Assembly: GCA_036937835.1 (NCBI GenBank)
Contig: CM072880.1
Coordinates: 12,592,501-12,656,500 of the forward strand
Length of the DNA stretch: 64,000 nucleotides
Reading direction: 5' to 3'
Source of the DNA: Pampus argenteus
Lineage: Eukaryota; Chordata; Actinopteri; Scombriformes; Stromateidae
Below the pieces are notes generated by a model that saw only the letters and a program-made list of their open reading frames with translations, was not told where the DNA came from and searched no databases. The translations under genes were made by a program, and so were the position numbers. Positions within the stretch are counted from its first letter, which is position 1; each line of letters opens with the position of its first letter. Shown here piece by piece: positions 1-11,187 of the stretch.

Positions 1-1110
1 TTGTGAATTTAATGCAACCTTTGAAAGAGTCGGGTTTGATCCAGAGCATCATGGTGCACTCGCTCCGAGCCTACAGGGCTGAGCCGGACCTTTTACTGAA
101 CACCATGGATGTGTTTGTCAAGGAGCCCTTGCTGGACTGGAAGGTAACATCACTACTGCTCCAAGGTTCCCCACTAAATATAGAATATATGGTCTGTACA
201 GCAAAGCAGTAGATCCTCACATTTAAGCAAATGTTTGCTTTTAAGATTACTTAAAAATCAATTGATCACCAGCTACAGGCGTATAAACATATCAACATGA
301 GCACCTGGACAGCATCATGCTATAGAAATAAATAATACTGCTATGAATAGCACATTTGTGAAGGATTTTATGCTCAGTCTTTGTTGTGATTGCTGTTTTT
401 CACTCAGTACAAATGGAGTTTATTATTGCTTTTACACAGAACTTTGAGCTGAAACAACTGAAGAAGGGAGGCACCTGGACTGAGAACGTAAACACCAAAG
501 AAATCAACTGGTATCCTTTACAGAAGGTGAACTTTGCAAGACGAAAACTCGAAGGAGCAAATCCAGCAGCTATAACCAGGTACAATTGTTGTTGTTTTAA
601 GATTAGATATAATCTCATACTGTTGATGTCTTCTGTGATAGTTTACAGTATTATACAATCGCAGAATGCTACAGTGGTTGTCTAAAGGAAAAGCCCTTAT
701 ACTGAACTTGATAACACTCACTGTATGACACGTGGAAATACCACCTTAGACATGGTGTTCAGAGGTCTTTATGATGCCGTAAATGGTTTAAAAGCTTTAA
801 CTGAACTGTATTTTTTTAAGTTTACTGTAACTGCTCTTCAAAAAGACAGAATTCGAAACCATGAATCCTACTTGTGTGTGATTAGACGTTGCTTTATTTT
901 CTCAGCGAGGAGCTGCAGCTGGGCTTTGAGAAGGACGCTGCGTTTACAGGGATGCAGTCTGTGGCTTTGGGCACCGCGGAGCACAACATCCGAGCAAGGC
1001 TTAAAGCTGCAGACTTGACTGTGGAGAAGCAGGTGGACTGTCTGCTCGACCAGGCCATGGACCCAAACGTGCTCGGCAGAGTTTGGGCCGGCTGGGAACC
1101 ATGGGTCTGA
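1..1110 (+). CDS. prkdc: prkdc (DNA-PK catalytic subunit), 3' end, last three coding exons
   Basis: This is the C-terminal end of the DNA-dependent protein kinase catalytic subunit, the nuclear PI3K-like kinase of non-homologous end joining. Exons are about 1-143, 440-579 and 906-1110, joined by GT-AG introns. The reading runs through NTMDVFVKEP and DWK into NFELKQLKKGG, then KLEGANPAAITS, and ends in the FATC tail VLGRVWAGWEPWV before a TGA at 1108-1110. These strings closely follow the vertebrate DNA-PKcs C-terminus, where the FATC tail supports kinase activity. The 5' part, including the kinase core, lies left of the window. A candidate AATAAA polyadenylation signal is at 1567-1572, with another near 1770. 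Identification is firm; only the exact edge of the first exon is unseen. Confidence 0.93.
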
Positions 1111-4100
1111 AGAGCCTTCGCATCATTATTCCCTCCCTTCGATTCCTGCAGCAGGATCTGCAGAACCCCGGATACTGTCTGCTGTTTCTTGGTGTTTTTT
1201 GAAGTCATCAATGTGCGGAAAAATGTATCTCTCTATGTAAGTAGCACTGTCAGCATCTGTGGTTCGATCGGACCAAAGCTGAAACTGAACTTTGAAAGGA
1301 TTTATGTGTCAATAGCAGCAGGTCAACAGAATTTTCTCACCTGTTATGGTTCAGTTTAGCTGCTTAATATTTTGATGACAGTAAACTAGAAGCTGTGTCA
1401 TATGGTGTCAGTACAGTACTTTGGTCCAGATGAAGAAAACTCTCAAAATTGATGTCATGAAGTTATAAAGTTGACGGGTTTTCTTTTTCTTATTATTCTA
1501 ACTATGCTCATAGTGGTATTCAGTTTCTATAAAAACTGCCAATTAAAATGTCTAAAAACTGGTTAAAATAAAAAAGGTGTTTCCTAATTATATTTCCACA
1601 TATTGTGTCACATTGCATGTTGCTTTTTCTGATGTACTTGATGTGTTGAACTTGTGAACAGGAAAGCTTTCTTGTACCAGTCAGTCATCATGTAACATTT
1701 GGGGACAAATTCACACTAAAAGAAAAATTAAAGGACAAATTTAAAAATTAAAAAAAGGAAACGCTAAAAAATAAAAGTGAGAATGGAAAAAGCTGAAATG
1801 CTCATGTTCAAATTAAAAGTTTAAATGGAAAATAATTTCTGTTTCATACACATTTTACAGAATGTCCTCACTGACTCCTCAATGAAGGAAAAACACGCAG
1901 CACACATGACGTTAATGATGACTGTGTCCTATTTCGGTTTTAACAGTGAGCCGTCGTGCATGATACCTCGACCACTGTGGGCCTTTGGATCTACAAAACT
2001 ATATTATTTACTAAACTGGGAATAGGCAGGGTTACCTCCAAATAATGTACCATCAAGTACTACTACATTTGTATTTGTGCACATACAAGGGAGAAAGTGT
2101 TCCTGTTGTGCAAGTATGTGTTGAAATAATAGAAATCAATAGAGCCTCATGCACATGTATCTTTTTCTCCTCATATTTCAACAAATCAAACTTTAAACAA
2201 TAATAAGAAGAAAAGTATTCAAGTTCAAGTTAATACGTAACATGTGTCCCTGTAGTATTCATAATACATCTCCATCTGCTTTTTCCCTTAAACTGCTTGT
2301 ACAAAGTTGGGTTTAAAATGCAGAACTGGTGTTATCTTCTGAGATGTTTGAACCTGCTTGTTGTAAGGCAGGAAACTGGCTGCAAAAGAGAAAAAAAGAG
2401 AGAAAAGCAGAACTAATGAAGCACGTACTGGTTGTTGAAACGCCACAGACCTGAGCTGCAATTTGTTACTCAAAGCTCTGCTGAGGAGACTCTGCAATTT
2501 GTTAATTGATTTTGTAATATCTTTAGGTCCACTATTAATGCAACCAACATATAAAGAGGAAATACAGATAAATTACACCTTATAACTAAACCTTAAACAG
2601 TTACCCGACTTTTAAAAAAAAAACAACACGCACACAAACAGTTAATCCATTTTTAATAGATTATACAATCAAAAATAAAGAAAACAAGAGTTAAGTTGAA
2701 AGGTAACTGAAGATTTCAGTAATACTCACCAACACGATTCCAAATGCTATCGAACCCTGCTGTGACACAGTCATTTCTCTCCTCTTTGCACAAAAAAATG
2801 ACAATAATTCACGTAGGCTTCAGTCCAGAGCTGGCAGGCTTCAGTACTGACTGCTTGATGCTAGTGTATGTTCATGAGACTGGGCCGGTTGTCATAATGT
2901 GTTCACAGTTTATGTATCAGGGAATTATTCAAGTTATATGATTTACTTGGAAGATATCCTTTGGCATGCACGGTCTTAACGTCCCTGAAATTAACACTGT
3001 GGCTATTTCAATACACATAATACTCCATTGTTTTCTTATTGTCAATCAATGCATTGTTGTTGTTCCTTCCTGTGGTCTCTTTGGACTGCCATGGCTATTG
3101 CATAGTACACTAACCATCACTTCATCATAGCTTTAAGGAACACACGTCATACCCCGCCCCCAAAAAAACTGTGACAATGTTACAAGGAAATCAGGACAAT
3201 TACCTGGAAACATGGCTTATTAACATTATTTTTTGGTCACTGTCCATGAAGTGTGACTGAGGCTAGCAGGTTTGTTTCCTCGTGACTAAGTGTTAATGCA
3301 TGAGCTTATTTAAAAAAAAAAAAAAAAAAAAAAAAACACAAGTAGATCCCAAGTTGTGTAGAGTAAAAACAGAAACAGAAATTTGAACATAAGCTTTTTT
3401 TCTCAATAAAAATAAATTCAACAGTTTAAAAAAAAAAAAAAAACATAAAATAAACTTACATAAAATAAAAAATATCAAGTCACGTATGTAACAACCCACA
3501 GCAAAAAGAGTGGGAGGAACAACAGCTGTTGTCCTACAGAGCAGACCTGGGTTGTAAGAAGGCATCTTCACATATCAGCCATACGAAGGGTCTGAATATA
3601 ACTATTCTGCATATTTAGCGTTCTGTTAAATGAGTTAAATAACTGCATAAATACATCAAGTGTGAATCAAAGCTTAAGGAAGAAAAAAGAAATTTGGTAC
3701 CAATATTTCATTTTTACACATCAATTTAAATTTCAGCTTCCAGTGGTGAAAAGAATACCAGCAAAACACACAGTTAACATCATTCCCTCAGCTCACGTTG
3801 AGACGTTAATGTTAGAAACATATTTTCATGACGAGAGACTGGCAAAGCCTTTTTTTTTTTTTTTTTTTTTTTTAAAAGGTCTCTGGGTTAAGGCACAGAA
3901 AAAGCTATATTTTACTTTGTTTACAGGAAACTTACAACACATAAAATGAGAACAAAGATTACGTACCATTTTAGTTTTGAAAAAAAACTTGTAGTGCATT
4001 CAATCTCTAGATAGACTTTCTTCTTTTATAGGTTTATATCTAATGACTGTTACTGCTATTAATTAGACTGAACTCTACCAAAGTGCATGATGCATAATTT

Positions 4101-5399
4101 GCATTTTATGTAGACTATCATGGTCCGTTACCTCTGTTGGTTATTTCCATGTTAGTTTTAGAGTAAGGACGTAGTTTGTTAGGCCTCAATCAGTCATTTG
4201 CAGTTATAAATGACCTTAAGTTTCCTTTAGTGGAGACATTGTAGGTTAAAACAAATAGTAAATATAGTTGAATTCAACTTTAGATTAAAAAGGCCTTGCA
4301 TGCGGAGACTTGACAAACACTGTGTCAGAAATCATGATAACTGTTAGTAGCATAGGTCTGTAAAGTAGAATATGACAGCAAAAATGCAATTCATGTTGGC
4401 CCAGTTGGTTTAAATGCATGCGACTGTTTATCTTCTAAAACTAGTTAACCGAAACTTTCACCTGATATCACACTGATGTACAGACAGCTGATGTGATCCA
4501 ATTAAAGTACAGTTTAATATATTACCCATGTTCGGGTATGTCACAGCTTCTTTGTCTCTTGTCTCTCTTTTTTTTTACCACTGCTTTTTTTAAAGATGTG
4601 TACATCAGTGTGGTACCACAGGCTCAAAGGTAATAAGGCTTAGTAGCTCAATAAAAGTCCTAAAAGGGCTCCACTTTTAAAAGAACACAAGTACGTCTGT
4701 TGTCAGTATGTAGATGGACTCCTGATTTACCAAACAGTCAGTCGAACCTTCTGTGTTGAGAAATGCAATTGAATCAACACATAATCACATCTCATGAAAA
4801 CGGTATATGCAGTATATACATCATGAGACATTTTGCTAATCAATTGCTTATTTGGGATTCGAACATGTTATTATGTAACCACCACAGCTCTTACCATCAG
4901 GCTGTGATATACATCAAAACAACAGCAACCGTGTATCCACTTCTAAAAACCAAATATATATTTTCTTATAAGCAACATATATTATAGTCCACCCTCTGGT
5001 TTGTGTTCTTTTAAAAACAGAATCATACGATGTCTTAATCAAGCTGATCCGTTAAGTAATATTTTTCCATGTGCTCGTTTTCCTTTCAGGTTGTTGGCTT
5101 TTTGTATAGGGACAATTAAACACGAGTGAACACTAGTAGGCTGTGTATGAAAAAGTACTAAGTAGCTGACATGAAAATGTCTTCATGAAAGTGCCAAATG
5201 GCTTGCAAATAGCAGTCACAGACTTTAAGTGGGTTGAGAAGTATTACCCAACCGTCTTCCCCACAATGTAGTAACAAGGAAACAGATTCATATTATTAAA
5301 AAAAAAGAAACTCTTTGTGGCTTGGTGTGCATAGCATATATACTGAAGGCAAGACGCTCCCTGCTTTATAACAGGATTTAGTGTCATATACTGTTATAG
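1111..5399. other. prkdc 3'UTR, then gene-free stretch probably including the garem1 3'UTR
   Basis: No coding exon is recognisable here. The first 460 bases after the prkdc stop are probably its 3'UTR, with AATAAA at 1567-1572. The remainder is AT-rich, with homopolymer runs at 3312-3336 (A), about 3428-3443 (A) and 3850-3873 (T). Part of the region next to 5400 must be the garem1 3'UTR on the minus strand. I could not place its poly(A) signal confidently. Short open frames in this stretch show no family resemblance. Confidence 0.6.
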
Positions 5400-8300
5400 T
5401 TATATCTTTGGTCTCCATCCATTAATGAACTGCATGAGTTTCTTCACTTGCAGCTTGCTTAGCTTGAAGTCCTCAGACAAAATCTCCTCAGTGAGCTGCA
5501 GGAGTAAATTCCCGTCAATCTTCTCGGAAACAAAAAGAGAAACAATATCATCTGGCAGGCCGATAAATCGGAGCGATTTGGACACCTCTTCAATAGAGAG
5601 ACCAGCCAGGCTGGATGGAGGCTGCCACTGCGCAGTGGGAGAAGAGGATGGACAGTTAGGAGTTAATGGGTTAGAGGTGGGATGCATCTCTTTTGTGCCT
5701 TCTTCATGTTGACTAAGTGAGCAATCTGAAGTGTCCTGCGTACTGTCACAGACTGATCCAGGCAGTAAATCTGTGCCCTTCTTAATGGCATTTGATTTCT
5801 GTGTTCTCGGTGGTAAGATGGGGCAAGAGAGGCTCTGCTTAGTGTTTGATTCTTCTATTGGCTTGTCTCTGTACATTTCCGAGTTGAAACTTGAGGATTT
5901 GGTGCAGAACTGATTCAGAGAAGCTTTCTGCGATGTGAAGTCTTTACTGCTGTGTGCCAGCTCTCTGCCGTCAAAGTCAACGAGGCTGGACGTGCAGGTT
6001 TTTGTGGTGTTTGGGGATCTCTTTCTGGGGTAACTGTAGTAACTTCGACAGCTGGCTGGTAGAAATTCCTCCATACTGCGTGATTCTCCTCCACTGAAGT
6101 TGTTTGGCCAAGACAACCTGGAGGACCTCCCATCTGAGGGCAGGCTACCACTGGGCAAAGCGGTATTTGGCTCACTGGTGTTGGATTTACCCCAGTTACA
6201 GGGATAGCACACTTGGCTTTGCTCTTGTGGCTCTGCCGCCTCTTGCTCACTTGCTCCAATACTGATGGAAAAATATCACATTATTTAGCAATAGAGGAGC
6301 AAAACATGTAGACCTTATCATATGACGACGATATTTAACATTTTAAACGCATATTTTGCAGCTGTTAAAGAATGCAGGTTGTGGGATAAAGAGAAACTGC
6401 AATATATGGATACTTTGTTATTCTAGTGAGGTTTAAACATGCTATGAAATGGTTTCAATTCTTACATGTTGTGAAGCCCAGATGAATAATAGGAGAGGGT
6501 TGGACTTGGAGACCTCGTCTCCTGTTGCCGCGGTTTAGACGGGATAGGCACCGATGGCATCTGTTTCAAACTTCGTGGAGGAATTGGTGGGGCGTTCAAA
6601 AGACGACATTCTTCTTTCACCTAGAGAGGTACGACCTGACTTTGAAACTGACAGCCAAACTAATTTTTTTTTTTTTAATATGCTTAGATATAATGGATGA
6701 TACTTACAGCTTCAGACTTGGGTGGGACTGGTGGTGGAGTAAGAGATACATCTGAGCTAGTAGCAGCACCAAGAGGACAAGTGACTGGGTAAGACAGGGC
6801 TGCTGGTGTACCGCAGCCGTTGTTGATGCCTCGGATTCCCTCACATAAAGGCGATTTTGGGATCTGGCCTCTCAAGTGATCCAGCCACAGCTCCTCATAA
6901 GGAACGTCCGACTTGTTGAGGGAAGGCTGTTGATTTGAGCAATCCAACAGCTCGGGGAAAAAGTGTTCGCTCTCTCCTGAGTCTGAAGGAATGCTGTCCG
7001 AAGGGAGAAGAGCCCAATCTCCACATAGTGTCATACATCCTTGCAAGTTGACCTCACTGTTACCGTGCAGGTTGCTGCCATAAACACACACGGAGAGTCG
7101 GTGGAAGGACTGGGTGAGTTCATCGCGGGCGTACGTTAAAGAGCTGGGAATCTGCATGTGGTTGGCGCACCCGTTGCAGGTGCTGCTGCCTGCACTGCTT
7201 CCACTGCAACTGCCGTTCCCGCTGCTTTTCTTAGGGCTCTTACCATCGTCGTTCCAGTCAGTCCGCACATCCCGGACGGCACGAGAATAGTCGTCTATGT
7301 CGAACTGGTCCTGGCAGAAGGAGAACCAGCGATGCACCATAGTGTCTAACCATAACTCTCCTTGCAGCAGTTCCTCTGGAATAATAAATCTAGGCATGGC
7401 CATATGAAAGGGAAAGTGGATGGGGATAATTTTGTTGATTCTCAGAATGCAGCATACAACCACCGTCTTCGTCTGAATGTTGACCAGTTTGTAACGATGA
7501 CCTTCCCGGATGAGATGGAGGTCATGCTGGTTGCGGGGTGGACTGCTGGGTACCGTCACATTGACCGGGAGGCGCGTTTTCTCCACAATGTTCCTGATAG
7601 TGTGCTCGCCGTCCTGCATCTGAAGCTCCAGAGGACTACAGGTGCTGAACCTGCCTTTGCACTGGAAAGGCAGGCTGATGCTCTCATTGGTGCGGTGGTT
7701 CATGCAGATCAAGCAAGGCATCTTGCCTCGACCGATCTTACTGATGGAATTCAGCTTCCCGATCTTCTTAAAAATTGTGTTGAATCTTGATTTTTCTTTG
7801 CAGGTCTTGGCATAAAGGATCTCAGCCTGGCCCATTAATGTCAGTTCATCACCGGTGCTTAGTGTAATATTGTATACCTCTGTATCTTCATTGCATTCCC
7901 CTGAAGCCATCTGTGAAAAGATAACATATGGTGTAGGTACTAACGAAATTAAGGAGTGCATTTCAACTTGATGATTTGGATTTTTTTTTTGTAAAACCCC
8001 TAGCAGTATACTTCAGTTGGTGCTGTAACATTTGCTTTCTTGTTTCATCTCATCCTGTTGTGTGGGGTTTCACAGCCCAAAACACAACTTATCATTGTGG
8101 TTGGAAGACTGTTATACCAGTTAAGCCTGAGAGGAAGCTAAAACCAAAAAGTGGCCACAAGAAAGATAGTGTGGAAGGATAAGTTTTAATGCCATTTTAA
8201 ACAGGCTTTGTAAAACAGACTTTGCTGGAACTAAACCAAATTTACTGAAAAAGTCCTAGACATATCTTAACAGAAAATCTTACAGTACTGCTCGTATCAG

Positions 8301-9960
8301 AGTCTGTGAGATCTAGAAATTTAAATGATATAGTCAGAAAAAAAATTATAGTTTTTTAAAAACACCCCAAAAACCACAACAAATCATAATAATCCCTTCA
8401 TCAGATTAGATATACCTTGACATTGAAGGTGATTTCTTCCATGACGTATACCCGTTCAGGGAACGCTTTAGCCACCTCCTCCACGCTGTTGAAGTATCGC
8501 ACAGACTCCTTGACATCTCTGTCCTGTTCCAGCAGCTTAAACTGACCTAAAGCGGGGGAAAAAACGCAACAGTGCAACTAAAAAAGGTCAAGAAAGCATC
8601 GAAGCCCCATTAACTGGACCATAGTCCCAAATTTCAGCAATTCACATCCTCCTCTGGATTGGATTAAATTGAGGGCTGCTCAATATATTTGAAATATTCT
8701 TATTTTGGGGTAGTTTGCTGTGCCATTATTTATTCTTTATTTTGACAGAAGATCATTAGCTCCATAAAACAGATGCCCTGAAATTGACAAGAATTTGCTC
8801 TGTGTTTTAAACTATAGACAAATGTTTTCCAAATAGAAACTGCCATTTCGTACTGTAGAATATAATGATCAAACAGACACAAACGTATAGTATATTATCA
8901 AAAGATGATATCAGGCAAATTCAGGGAGCATCTATCTATGCATAAAATGTACCTTCATAGTGAACCGGTATCTCTATTTTGGGCCCGATGACGTAGTGTC
9001 CCTCTTCTAAACTGTGAGCTGTAATAGTCGTCCACTGACGGCAGGAATGAATCAAGAGGTAGTCATTGTCTCTGAGTCCTTCAACCAACTGACCTGCGGG
9101 AGTGAAAACAACAGAATCATTTACAAAGCAGAACACCGATTACACCTCACAGTCCAGGACATACAGCAGAGTGCAATAGTCATTGTAGACCGGGATGTGG
9201 GTCATGACAGCACTGAAATTAATGGACAAGACTCATTCTGAATAACCCAAACGATTGATCTGTATCTACTGTATAAGGAGTACCGTGTTTAATGTTTTCC
9301 TCTTTAATGTAGCATGAAAGATTAACAGGATGCTGCAAACAAGCAAAGGCATTGGATTACTCAGCACTCATCGTCTATGCACTAATGGATAATGCTCTCT
9401 GACTGACCAAAAAAGTTGACTATGTAGAAATCTGATTAGGTTGTCACTTGTATTTTTTTTTCCATCCTCTTGCACATGTGTCTTTACTATATATATACAC
9501 ACACATGTTCAAGCAATCGTCTTGTTGCATAACTTTAACAGTCTTGTAATGTCTTATCTTTGCTTTATGATCTCCAATGTGCTGTGTTGGAAATGTATAC
9601 ATTTGTAAAAGAACAGTTGCAAGAAAAAAAAGACGCACATATTTTAACTTTAATTAGAAAAATGCAATCTTTCATATGCTTTTTGGGGATCATGTCTGTG
9701 GATAAATAATAAGATATACTGACAAAACCAATCGCATAATTATATATTACAAAAGGCTTAACGTTAAGTTTACCTTGGCAGCGAGCAAATGCTAGGATGT
9801 AGCTCGAAAAACAAGTTAACTCACCGTTATCCAGCTTGACGATTTGAGGCAACCTATAAGCACTGACAAATTGATCTAAGGGTAAGGACGTCGTGCTCCA
9901 TGTAACATCTTTTAAATTGTTGTACAACATTGTTCCAAGGTCCATTTTGTTATCTTGCAT
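5400..9960 (-). CDS. garem1: garem1, GRB2-associated regulator of MAPK1 (complete, 6 exons)
   Basis: Cytoplasmic adaptor that couples EGF receptor signalling to ERK through GRB2 and SHP2. Exons on the minus strand are 9960-9825, 9093-8953, 8546-8416, 7910-6708, 6620-6466 and 6261-5400. All junctions keep frame and give 875 aa, matching the usual length of about 876. The N-terminal part (about residues 20-330) is the CABIT domain, with strings such as DNDYLLIHSCRQWTTITAHS and MGQAEILYAK. A Tyr motif YEELWL lies near residue 474 and a proline-rich PPPVPPKSE near the end of exon 4. A SAM domain closes the protein (LSIEEVSKSLRFIGL to MQFINGWRPKI). Two in-frame Met codons compete at the start, 9960 and 9945; the second (AAAATGG) has the better Kozak context and matches the human start better. 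The SAM and CABIT sequences favour GAREM1 over GAREM2. Confidence 0.93.
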
Positions 9961-10189
9961 TAGCCAACTGGAGGGCTAGCTCTGTGTAAACACGGTCACA
10001 AAAGGCTACACCAAGCTAACCAGCCGGATAATATACCAACTATCCATCTACAGCTTTGTATTTGGCACCTTTCTAACTAATTATTGCATATTTTTGCCTT
10101 TTCATTTGCCTACGTATTATTTGGCTCCGTTGTCTGATAATTTAGCAGAGCCATGTTTGTTTAGCTAGGAGCTAGTTTACAGTTAGCGA

Positions 10190-10358
10190 GTAACAACCCG
10201 CCCTCCTCTGCCTCTGATTGGCTGACCCTGATATTATTACCCATATCTTAACCAATCTCTTTCCTCACGCCTAAACCTAACCGGCCCAACTAACGAAGGC
10301 AACAAATACTAACCAATCAGAGTCAGAGGAGGGCACGTTGTGACGTCGCCATCCTAGG
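10190..10358. mobile_element. small inverted-repeat (MITE-like) element, copy 1
   Basis: The left part ACCCGCCCTCCTCTGCCTCTGATTGG (about 10196-10221) is mirrored on the right by CCAATCAGAGTCAGAGGAGGGC. The right edge ends in GACGTCGCCATCCTAG. The same layout recurs at 34700-34881 with similar internal sequence (for example TGATATTRTTACC and CTAAACCTAACC), so this is a dispersed family. The outer left arm is degenerate, so the left boundary is approximate. It lies about 230 bp upstream of the garem1 start. No coding capacity; presumably a non-autonomous DNA element. Confidence 0.72.
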
Positions 10359-10570
10359 AAAAAAATTTATTTTTACAGTATCTACCGGAAGTTGTAATTT
10401 AACTATTAAACAAGACCCCTGATGCTTTAGTTGGAAGGATGTAAATCATGATGAAAACATTTCACCACTTTCTTATTCCTGTGTACTACTGACACACATA
10501 TATGACACTTTTTAGTTAGCATATCAACATAATCACAAGTCTGCAGACAGATCATTTCCCTCAAAGTCAG

Positions 10571-10815
10571 TTTATTTATAGAGCACATGTAAAAAAGTTT
10601 AACAAATTGCTTTACAGAGGCTGAAAACTGCAATAAAATGAGAACACAGACAAAGTAATGAGGATTAACCGGGGAATTAAAATGTTATTTAAATTCTAAA
10701 AACACAACAGCATTGCACAGAGAACAAATAATAAAGATAGAAAAGGCTGAAGGAAAGAGATAGGTCTTAAGATGGCTTTCAAAAAATCTCAATTGGGGGG
10801 GGCAGGAGTCTAATA
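10571..10815. repeat. probable retroelement-derived dispersed repeat
   Basis: The string AGTTTATTTATAGAGCACATG, followed by AACAAATTGCTTTACAGAGG and an A-rich tract ending near AGATAGGTCTTAAGATGGC, resembles a very common fish interspersed repeat. Recognition is from memory of its consensus, not from a search. There is no second copy in the window to prove it. Confidence 0.5.
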
Positions 10816-11106
10816 TGATCTACTATATTATTTTACCACTAATTACTGATAGACGATCTAATAAGGACATGATTGATGTATAATGTAATTATGTATTGAT
10901 GCATGATTGATGTATAACACTCTGTGGTTTACAACCTGTTATTTTAAAGATGAGAAAGTGATATGGGGAAACCAGTCAATACCAAAACGAGATTAGTTTT
11001 CTTTAAACACACACACACAAGCTATGAGTTTCTACATATCCCATCTTTCAGAATCACATGGCAGGGAGGTGTAGATATATATGTACCAACAGTGACGCTG
11101 TCACTG

Positions 11107-11148
11107 TACTTCCTGTACTCGTTGGTACAAATCAGAAGCGCTTCCTTT
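11107..11148 (+). promoter_or_regulatory. ETS/PU.1-like sites upstream of ncf2
   Basis: Two GGAA-core sites read on the minus strand, CAGGAAGTA (11115-11107) and AAAGGAAG (11148-11141), lie 40-80 bp before the ncf2 ATG. Phagocyte oxidase genes are known PU.1 targets, so the placement fits. The motif is short and common, so this is an inference. Confidence 0.35.
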
Positions 11149-11187
11149 ATTTGGCCTGTGGCTCAGTGTGCTCCTCACCAGGCGACC

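Larger units (their letters stand above)
9961..11187. other. intergenic region between divergent garem1 and ncf2
   Basis: About 1.2 kb separates the two start codons, which point away from each other. It holds an inverted-repeat element (about 10190-10358), a probable retroelement-derived repeat (10571-10815) and the ncf2 proximal promoter. No additional coding exon is seen. Confidence 0.7.

Noticed and set aside
7362..7790. 142-codon plus-strand open frame
   Set aside because: It lies entirely antisense to the conserved CABIT-coding exon of garem1; the minus strand carries the protein signal.
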